From: Euryarchaeota archaeon UBA59
Lineage (GTDB): Archaea; Thermoplasmatota; Poseidoniia; Poseidoniales; Thalassarchaeaceae
Direction of reading: 5' to 3'
NCBI GenBank assembly: GCA_002505495.1
Contig: DAVI01000001.1
Coordinates: 1-8,883 of the forward strand
DNA length: 8,883 bases
The position numbers and the translations under genes are program-made. Each line of letters starts with the position of its first letter. Position 1 is the stretch's first letter. The notes beneath the pieces were generated by a model, which saw only the letters and a program-made list of their open reading frames with translations, was not told where the DNA came from and searched no databases. This document shows positions 1-4,625 of this stretch, piece after piece.

Positions 1-593
1 TGGCCCTGACCTTGGCCCTGACCTTGTCCTTGACCTTGGCCTTGTCCTTGGCCCTGACCTTGTCCTTGGCCCTGACCTTCGCCTTGGCCTTGGTCTTCGG
101 ACTCGCCGCCACCACTGGTGCCGCCGTCGCCCGAGCCTGTCTCAGCTTCTTGGTAGTCCGGGTCGTAGGCGTCGGGGATACCGTCGCCGTCCGAGTCCGA
201 ATACTCACCATCGTTAGGGTCGTTCGGGAACGGGTCTGTCGAGTCAGGCCTGCCGTCGCCGTCTGTGTCCGCGCTGTTAGGGTTGGTACCCTTTGCGTAC
301 TCTTCGGCGTTCGTTAGACCGTCACCGTCAGGGTCGGCGTTGGCGTCACCGGCGGAGTTTGGGTTGAGGCCGTGGGCCACCTCCCATCCGTCAGGTAGAC
401 CATCGCCGTCTGTGTCGGCTTTCGTCATGTCCGTTCCGTGCGTCTGCTCTTCTGCGTTAGTCAATCCATCGCCGTCCCAGTCGGCCCCTCCGTCGGAGGG
501 GTCTAGGGGGTCGGTTCCGTCACCGGATGCAGCTGCTGCTGACATCAGGATCATCAATAGTGCGACCAACACACTCAGGTTCTTTCGATTCAT
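1..593 (-). CDS. Secreted thrombospondin type-3 repeat protein with Gly-Gln tail (3' end outside window)
   Basis: Start is the ATG at 593-591; 197 codons are visible and the frame is still open at the left edge. Residues 1-23 form a typical signal peptide: MNRK, a hydrophobic core rich in Leu/Val/Met/Ile, then a small-residue AAAAS cleavage region. Residues 38-145 carry five acidic calcium-loop repeats of the DxDxDG type (around D38, D60, D87, D109 and D133), spaced by TNAEE and GLNPNS-like segments as in bacterial/archaeal TSP3 repeats. After an acidic Ser/Gly stretch (151-167) comes QGQGEG and then at least 12 Gln-Gly dipeptides. The protein should be exported and bind calcium along a rigid stalk; whether a membrane anchor or catalytic domain follows cannot be seen. 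It lies after a 363-nt non-coding stretch, so it probably has its own transcript. Product family is clear, role unknown. Confidence 0.88.
   Translation of the reverse strand, partial: MNRKNLSVLVALLMILMSAAAASGDGTDPLDPSDGGADWDGDGLTNAEEQTHGTDMTKADTDGDGLPDGWEVAHGLNPNSAGDANADPDGDGLTNAEEYAKGTNPNSADTDGDGRPDSTDPFPNDPNDGEYSDSDGDGIPDAYDPDYQEAETGSGDGGTSGGGESEDQGQGEGQGQGQGQGQGQGQGQGQGQGQGQG
3..92 (-). repeat. Gly-Gln codon repeat (degenerate hexamer)
   Basis: Thirty codons alternate Gly and Gln with one Glu replacement (codon 78-80). The hexamer is degenerate: Gly uses GGC, GGT and GGA, Gln uses CAG and CAA, in no fixed order. The repeat continues to the left edge, so its full length is unknown. It is part of the secreted calcium-repeat protein. 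Confidence 0.9.
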
Positions 594-604
594 TTTTTTC
601 GTGT

Positions 605-609
605 CTCCT
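605..609 (-). promoter_or_regulatory. Ribosome binding site of the calcium-repeat protein
   Basis: On the minus strand AGGAG lies 11 nt before the ATG at 593, with an A-rich spacer containing seven consecutive A residues that run into the start codon. It supports this start and hence the signal peptide. Confidence 0.6.
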
Positions 610-622
610 TTATTTCACATTG

Positions 623-650
623 TTTCAGAGAACCCGCCGTTCTCTCTTAC
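623..650. repeat. Hairpin repeat copy 1 (leader-proximal)
   Basis: A perfect 7-bp stem AGAGAAC / GTTCTCT (627-633 and 639-645) closes a 5-nt loop, inside a 28-nt unit that starts TTTCAG and ends in TTAC. It matches copy 2 at 22 of 28 positions. The differences are confined to one stem pair, the loop and one 3' base. It lies 33 nt upstream of the ATG at 593, within the probable 5' leader of the calcium-repeat gene. Confidence 0.65.
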
Positions 651-658
651 CAGGCGCT

Positions 659-676
659 CGCCCGCGGTTGCGGGCG
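659..676. other. GC-rich hairpin
   Basis: CGCCCGC (659-665) pairs perfectly with GCGGGCG (670-676) around a 4-nt loop. It lies 13 nt from hairpin repeat copy 1. No T-run follows on either strand, so it does not look like a standard intrinsic terminator. Confidence 0.5.
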
Positions 677-865
677 CAGAACACTGGGAGGTGCGGGGGC
701 GTGAGGGGGTTGCAAAGCCGAGGCTCGAGGTATTCGCTCGGTCGGCTGGGGTGAATGGGAACTCATCCATCAAATCGATGGACTGCGAGGCTATCTGCCT
801 CCTCTCTGACCCACTCTTGCGACTCTGTTCGTCTACCCTCTTTATCACGCCGTCTCACTGTTTTC

Positions 866-893
866 TTTCAGGGAACCCCATGTTCCCTCTAAC
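866..893. repeat. Hairpin repeat copy 2
   Basis: A perfect 7-bp stem AGGGAAC / GTTCCCT (870-876 and 882-888) closes a 5-nt loop in a 28-nt unit like copy 1, 243 nt away. The stem pair A-T of copy 1 is G-C here, so pairing is kept. It lies 63 nt past the stop codon of the zinc-ribbon gene. It could end that transcript or open the next one. Confidence 0.65.
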
Positions 894-956
894 TTGTCGG
901 TTTGTTTGATACTATTTCAACGATTTGAACCGGAGCATCAGTCCAAAAGTCGTTGT

Positions 957-1319
957 TCAGGGCGATAGGCGACGAAGATTTGCCTGAAATTTGGCACCAT
1001 TGAGGAGATGGATGACCGGAATTCCGATCGTACTCAGGATGAGAACGGCGAGCGCAGCATTTCCCCATAGTGGGGTTCCGACGAAGAAGAGAGCCCACAA
1101 CATCCAACCGATGAGGAGCCAGAACCAGGGAGCGTAGCGACGAGCGACGACGGTGTAGCGACCTCGCACCGTGGCGTCATCATAGAAGGTTGGAGTCTCG
1201 TCAGTAGAAACATAGCCCTGTTCGATGCCACAACGGTTGCAGACCAGATAGCGAGGGCCATTTCCCGAGATGAACTGGTCTTGCGGGTAGACGCCTCGGC
1301 AGATGCGGCAGGTAGCCAT
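957..1319 (-). CDS. Zinc-ribbon, two-helix membrane protein of unknown function
   Basis: The 120-residue product begins with two CxxC pairs, C4/C7 and C27/C30, which should bind one zinc ion in a rubredoxin-like or treble-clef ribbon. A polar stretch follows (35-62, rich in Arg near the membrane). Then come two hydrophobic helices, about 63-81 (very Trp-rich) and 87-106, and a basic tail. The ribbon and the tail probably face the cytoplasm. The ATG at 1319 follows GAGGGA by 5 nt, and this ribosome site overlaps the stop of the PabB-PabA gene, so the two genes are almost certainly co-transcribed and may be translationally coupled. I do not recognise the family. A role in p-aminobenzoate or folate handling is suggested only by position; it may equally be an unrelated rider gene. 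Confidence 0.85.
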   Translation of the reverse strand: MATCRICRGVYPQDQFISGNGPRYLVCNRCGIEQGYVSTDETPTFYDDATVRGRYTVVARRYAPWFWLLIGWMLWALFFVGTPLWGNAALAVLILSTIGIPVIHLLNGAKFQANLRRLSP

Positions 1320-1324
1320 CTGAT

Positions 1325-1330
1325 TCCCTC
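1325..1330 (-). promoter_or_regulatory. Ribosome binding site of the zinc-ribbon gene
   Basis: GAGGGA lies 5 nt before the ATG at 1319, and its first two bases are the last two of the upstream TGA stop (1331-1329). This arrangement fixes the start and suggests coupling to translation of the PabB-PabA gene. Confidence 0.65.
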
Positions 1331-3749
1331 ACACCTTTCGACCTTGGGTGGGCACTTCAACGCTTTCCCCGACCGTCCAGATTGTAGGCGCGAGGAAGTT
1401 CTCAAGGATTCTCCAACCCCCCTGACTGCCACACGACTCAGGGTGGAACTGGACCCCCCACACCGGTAGGTTCGGGCTTCCCACGGCCATCGGGATATTA
1501 CCGGTGGCGGCATCGGTCGCCAACACTTGCAGGTCGTCGTTGGTCTGGTGCAGCGCTAGGGAGTGGTAGCGCATCACGCGCCCCTGTTCTCCGAGTCCCG
1601 CGAACAGCTCGTCTTGGCTGAAGGATACGAGGTCATGGAATCCGTGGACCGCGCCTGAGGGAGTCAGCGAGAGGGACCATCCGACCGCTACGCCGAGGGC
1701 TTGGTGGCCGAGGCAGAGTCCGAGGAGGGGAATCGGGGTACCGCTCTGGGAGTGCGCTTGGTCGGTCAGTTCGCCGTTGACTGCGAGTCCTGCGAAGGCG
1801 AGGGTGAGTGGCGCATCGCTGGGTCTGCCGGGTCCGGGTCCGAGGATGATGTGAGTCGGTTTGACCGCCTGCAGGACTGATTGAGGGTTGGGTGGCACTG
1901 AGAGACCGCGCCCTTCGACGACGATGCATTCGACACCGAGTTGGCTACAGCAATGGACTATGTTCCACGAAAAGGAGTCGAGATTGTCGATAAAGAGGAG
2001 GCGTCGTGTTCCGGGGGCTGGTGGAGCGAAGGGGGGTTGCTCGGAACGCCAGCGGCGAGGTTCGGCAGGAGCGATGCAGGATGGAGGTTGTGAGTCGAGG
2101 GAACTCAGCAGGGCGGAGACCTCCTCGTTGAGAGCAGGGATCGGGTGGATTGCCATCTCACCCATCGGCACCTCGGTGGCAGCACTGCCCCACGCCGCAT
2201 TGAGCAGGGCCTGCGCCTTCCACTTCGCCTCCTCAACCTCTTGTTCCGGGTCGGATTCGATTACCAGTCCACCTCCCGCCTGGACCTTCGCCCGCCAGCT
2301 CCCGTCCGACTGCCTCTCGGCCTCAAGCGTTCGAATCAACAGATTCCAACAGGCCGAGCCGGTGCGTGGGTCATGGTGACCAAGCGAGCCGGTCCAGGGG
2401 CCTCTCGGTGTCCCCTCCAACTCATCGATGGCGGCAATGACGGCTGTCTTCGGACAGCCGGTGATGCTGCCGCCGGGGAAGAGCGCTTGCAGCGCATCCC
2501 AGCCATCAAGGTCCTCACGGAGTAGGCCTCGGATGTCGCTCACCATGTGGTGAACCGTGGGGTGGCTCTCAATTCGCCAACCGTGCCACCGAACACTCCC
2601 GACGCGGGAAACTCGGCCAATGTCGTTGCGCTCAAGGTCGACCAGCATCATGTGTTCGGAAACCTCCTTTCGAGTGGCCACCAACTCCCGCATGGATGCC
2701 TCGTCCTCGTCACGGGTCCGCGCACGGGGGCGAGTTCCCTTGATGGGACGGGTGGAGAGTTCGTCACCGTCGATTGAAAGCATGAGTTCGGGGCTCGCTG
2801 AAGCGAGGGCGAAATCGAAATCCGGCACATGCAACCAGCCTGAGTAGGGTGCCGGATTTGCCTTGGCAAGCCGCCTAAAAACTGGCCATGGGTGGTCGAT
2901 TCGACCCTGCCAGATGCGGCCGAAGTTGAGTTGGTAGAACTGACCCTGTTCGATGGCGGCTTGAACTTCCTCGACGATATCGGTGTGCTCCTCATCAGTG
3001 ATGGTGGAAGAGGGGCTGTCCTGTCCTGCTGGTAGGCTGGCTTGAGTTGGCTGTGAGTGTCCGGCGCGGCCTGTTTGGTCGGAACCGCGTTGCTGTTCGG
3101 GGGTAGGCGAATGTCGAGCTGTGAGCCAGATGTCGACCAGTTCTTTGCAGCCGTTCGACCAGTCATCCTCAGTTGTCGTCAGCAGAGAAAGCGTTCCTTG
3201 ACTGCGGTTGTGGAGCAGCCAGCGGTCGCAGCGGAAGAGCACCCCCAAGAGCGCTCCCGGTTGGGGAAGGTTTCGGAGTTTCACCGGTTCTGTCCATTGA
3301 ACCAAATCATAGTTGAGCAGACCGGCTAGCCCACCCGCTGAGATTCCACTCACCTTCTCACCGACATCCGGGAGAAGGGGATTCATCGAGCGAAGCGCTG
3401 ATGCAAGGTCGGGTTGCCTAATGTCGAGCCGCTTCTGCCAGCCCCCCACCTGCCAAGACTCAACCTTCCAATCGCAACTTGTTGAGGGTGGGCTGAGGTC
3501 TATTCTACCTTCGAGGGCTGAGCCCTCTTCTGTCGATTCGGGTTGCAGGGCGCGGCTCGGTTGGGTCGATGTGATGCGCAGTGTAGGAGGGCCGGCTAGG
3601 AGGGTTACATCGGAATCCTCACCATCAGGACCGCCTGAGAGCAGGATTAGTTCGTCAGGGCCGCCATGTCTCTCGGCATCGTCCCCAAGGAGCCCTTCTT
3701 GACGAAGCGCTTCAGCGAGGTCGAGAAGTGCAAGGCCATCATCAGACAT
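1329..3749 (-). CDS. pabBA: Aminodeoxychorismate synthase, PabB-PabA fusion
   Basis: Converts chorismate and glutamine to 4-amino-4-deoxychorismate, the first step to p-aminobenzoate and folate; cytoplasmic. Numbering is from the ATG at 3749 (806 aa). A PabB/TrpE-type N-terminal domain (to about 210) and a Gln/Ser/Pro-rich linker (211-250) precede the chorismate-binding core (255-520). The core has PIKGT (335-339), ERNDIGRV (373-380), FPGGSITGCPK (424-434) and the GGG...E metal-binding region (about 490-507). The PIKGT lysine is the mark of PabB; TrpE has Ala there. After a Pro-rich linker (520-580) comes a class I glutamine amidotransferase (583-786) with LGPGPGRP (636-643), nucleophile Cys679 in GLCLGHQ and His769/Glu771 in FHPES, all intact. 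The start is uncertain: the frame opens at a TTG at 3800, and a CTG at 3773 overlaps the pabC stop. A TrpE-TrpG anthranilate synthase is the alternative, made unlikely by PIKGT and the adjacent pabC. Confidence 0.93.
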   Translation of the reverse strand: MSDDGLALLDLAEALRQEGLLGDDAERHGGPDELILLSGGPDGEDSDVTLLAGPPTLRITSTQPSRALQPESTEEGSALEGRIDLSPPSTSCDWKVESWQVGGWQKRLDIRQPDLASALRSMNPLLPDVGEKVSGISAGGLAGLLNYDLVQWTEPVKLRNLPQPGALLGVLFRCDRWLLHNRSQGTLSLLTTTEDDWSNGCKELVDIWLTARHSPTPEQQRGSDQTGRAGHSQPTQASLPAGQDSPSSTITDEEHTDIVEEVQAAIEQGQFYQLNFGRIWQGRIDHPWPVFRRLAKANPAPYSGWLHVPDFDFALASASPELMLSIDGDELSTRPIKGTRPRARTRDEDEASMRELVATRKEVSEHMMLVDLERNDIGRVSRVGSVRWHGWRIESHPTVHHMVSDIRGLLREDLDGWDALQALFPGGSITGCPKTAVIAAIDELEGTPRGPWTGSLGHHDPRTGSACWNLLIRTLEAERQSDGSWRAKVQAGGGLVIESDPEQEVEEAKWKAQALLNAAWGSAATEVPMGEMAIHPIPALNEEVSALLSSLDSQPPSCIAPAEPRRWRSEQPPFAPPAPGTRRLLFIDNLDSFSWNIVHCCSQLGVECIVVEGRGLSVPPNPQSVLQAVKPTHIILGPGPGRPSDAPLTLAFAGLAVNGELTDQAHSQSGTPIPLLGLCLGHQALGVAVGWSLSLTPSGAVHGFHDLVSFSQDELFAGLGEQGRVMRYHSLALHQTNDDLQVLATDAATGNIPMAVGSPNLPVWGVQFHPESCGSQGGWRILENFLAPTIWTVGESVEVPTQGRKV

Positions 3750-3769
3750 GGGCCATGTGGCTCGAAGGG

Positions 3770-4558
3770 TCAGGCGTCCACCTCCTGAAGGTCGTGCCAA
3801 GATGTCTCGAACGCCTCATCGACTAGTGCTGAGCAAAGGGCGGGAAAATCGCTGTCGTCGCTACCCACTTGCTGCCCATCCAAGGTTGCGATCCTGATGG
3901 CTCCCACCCCGCTTCCGACCGCGACGAGTGTACGCGCCCGCGAGAGGAGGTTTGTGGTCAACCGACCTGCGATGAGTGGGACTCCCGCCGTCGCCAAACC
4001 TGGTCTGAGTGCCTCAAGAGTGACCGAGTCGAGTGAGCCTTGTGTTGGGTCAGGATACCACGCAGTACCATCATCGTCCAGAAGAATGGGGGTGGCCCGG
4101 CAGCAGTCGACTATCGTATCGTCATGCACCAAGAGGGCTAAATCTGCGCCCCTCTGCCCGGCTACTGACGCTGCGTCACTGTAAGGCTGCCAGTCGCCAT
4201 GCTTGGTACCGGTCACGCCCTCAACCCATCTGGGTGCAGTAACCGCGCTGGATGAGAGAGGATCTGGATATGCGTCGGCCCAACTGGCCTTCGCCTTGAA
4301 CGAGCCGTTTGGGAGTAGGCGCAGGCGCATCAATCCGACCGAGTCGTCGACTGGAGCCGCCTCTGCATCCCCAAGAGCGTCACGCATCGCGTTCGCTGCT
4401 GCAATATCTCCATCGTCAGGCCAGACGATACCGAGTCGCTCCGCATGTCCTCTGAGGCGAGCCATGTGCAGGGCGAGTAGGGCGACCCTGCTGGCGCCGT
4501 CCCAACGCAAGGTCGTCCATGTCGAGGAGCGGGGGTCGACATCGTCAACAGTCGCCAT
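3770..4558 (-). CDS. pabC: 4-amino-4-deoxychorismate lyase (class IV aminotransferase fold)
   Basis: A 262-residue PLP enzyme predicted to cleave aminodeoxychorismate to p-aminobenzoate and pyruvate. HMARLRGHAERLG (31-43) matches the N-terminal substrate region of the fold. TGTKHGDWQPY (116-126) holds the likely PLP lysine, K119. ALLVHDDTIVDCCRAT (141-156) matches the EALVLD...VTECCAAN region of E. coli PabC, with Asp151 in place of the usual Glu. DPTQGSLDSVT (170-180) corresponds to the QAGVNGIMR phosphate-cup segment, although the usual Arg is not obvious. The length fits PabC (about 270). The ATG at 4558 has only a weak GTGAG site 5 nt upstream. It is followed directly by the fused PabB-PabA gene, which supplies its substrate. 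A D-amino-acid or branched-chain aminotransferase of the same fold is the alternative, disfavoured by context and by the Cys-Cys motif. Confidence 0.85.
   Translation of the reverse strand: MATVDDVDPRSSTWTTLRWDGASRVALLALHMARLRGHAERLGIVWPDDGDIAAANAMRDALGDAEAAPVDDSVGLMRLRLLPNGSFKAKASWADAYPDPLSSSAVTAPRWVEGVTGTKHGDWQPYSDAASVAGQRGADLALLVHDDTIVDCCRATPILLDDDGTAWYPDPTQGSLDSVTLEALRPGLATAGVPLIAGRLTTNLLSRARTLVAVGSGVGAIRIATLDGQQVGSDDSDFPALCSALVDEAFETSWHDLQEVDA
3779..3786 (-). promoter_or_regulatory. Strong Shine-Dalgarno sequence at the pabC/pabBA junction
   Basis: AGGAGGTG, a full anti-SD match, lies inside the last codons of pabC. It is 29 nt from the ATG at 3749, too far for normal use. However, it is 5 nt from an in-frame CTG (3773-3771) that overlaps the pabC stop as CTGA. 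It may therefore serve a CTG start or a re-initiating ribosome. It could also be chance, since it encodes the Gln-Glu-Val of pabC. Confidence 0.45.
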
Positions 4559-4565
4559 TGGTACT

Positions 4566-4575
4566 CACGCGCGTG
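4566..4575. promoter_or_regulatory. 10-bp perfect palindrome just upstream of pabC
   Basis: CACGCGCGTG is self-complementary and ends 7 nt before the pabC ATG, overlapping its weak ribosome site. It resembles the larger palindrome at 4605-4618 (both contain TCAC...GCGTG). A protein binding to both could control pabC, but GC-rich DNA can give such sites by chance. Confidence 0.3.
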
Positions 4576-4589
4576 CTGCTGAACAGCAC
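4573..4589. other. Hairpin in the pabC leader
   Basis: GTGCTG (4573-4578) pairs with CAGCAC (4584-4589) around a 5-nt loop. It overlaps the 10-bp palindrome at 4566-4575, so in RNA the two structures exclude each other. It lies 14-30 nt upstream of the pabC ATG. Confidence 0.35.
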
Positions 4590-4604
4590 CACAGCCATCA
4601 ATGC

Positions 4605-4618
4605 TCACACGCGTGTGA
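4605..4618. promoter_or_regulatory. 14-bp perfect palindrome between surface gene and pabC
   Basis: TCACACGCGTGTGA is fully self-complementary. It starts 7 nt after the stop codon of the surface-protein gene and lies 46 nt upstream of pabC. It may be an operator for a dimeric repressor of the pab cluster. With no loop it is a poor terminator hairpin, and no T-run follows. Confidence 0.4.
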
Positions 4619-4625
4619 TGCGTGC

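Larger units (their letters stand above)
594..956. other. Non-coding stretch of 363 nt with three hairpins
   Basis: This stretch separates the stop of the zinc-ribbon gene (957-959) from the start of the calcium-repeat gene (593). It holds two related 28-nt hairpin repeats (623-650 and 866-893), a GC-rich hairpin (659-676) and an AT-rich patch at about 901-921 that could serve as a promoter for leftward transcription. No clear archaeal TATA/BRE pair is present, so that is a guess. A 77-codon GTG-started minus-strand frame (848-615) lies between the repeats, but its composition is not convincing as a protein. It could be a long 5' leader, a small RNA, or a terminator plus promoter region. Confidence 0.6.

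Noticed and set aside
12..317. Plus-strand frame rich in Leu/Ala/Thr/Ser
   Set aside because: It is the antisense of the Gly-Gln codon repeat and the calcium repeats; the minus frame has a signal peptide and recognisable repeats.
659..676. GC-rich hairpin as an intrinsic terminator
   Set aside because: No T-run follows the stem on either strand.
623..893. Hairpin repeats as ends of a small transposable element
   Set aside because: The two copies are in direct orientation as well as self-palindromic, no target-site duplication is visible, and the interior shows no transposase remnant.
265..909. Plus-strand 214-codon frame crossing the non-coding stretch
   Set aside because: It runs antisense through the signal peptide and the hairpins, and its Ser/Pro-rich composition has no domain pattern; a long frame is expected by chance opposite Asp/Gly-rich codons.
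922..931. GGTTCAAATC on the minus strand, like a tRNA T-loop
   Set aside because: The flanking bases do not form a 5-bp T-stem, and no acceptor, D or anticodon arms can be drawn around it.
1034..1513. Minus-strand 159-codon frame overlapping two genes
   Set aside because: It lies in another frame across the end of the PabB-PabA gene and most of the zinc-ribbon gene, both of which have clear motifs; it has none.
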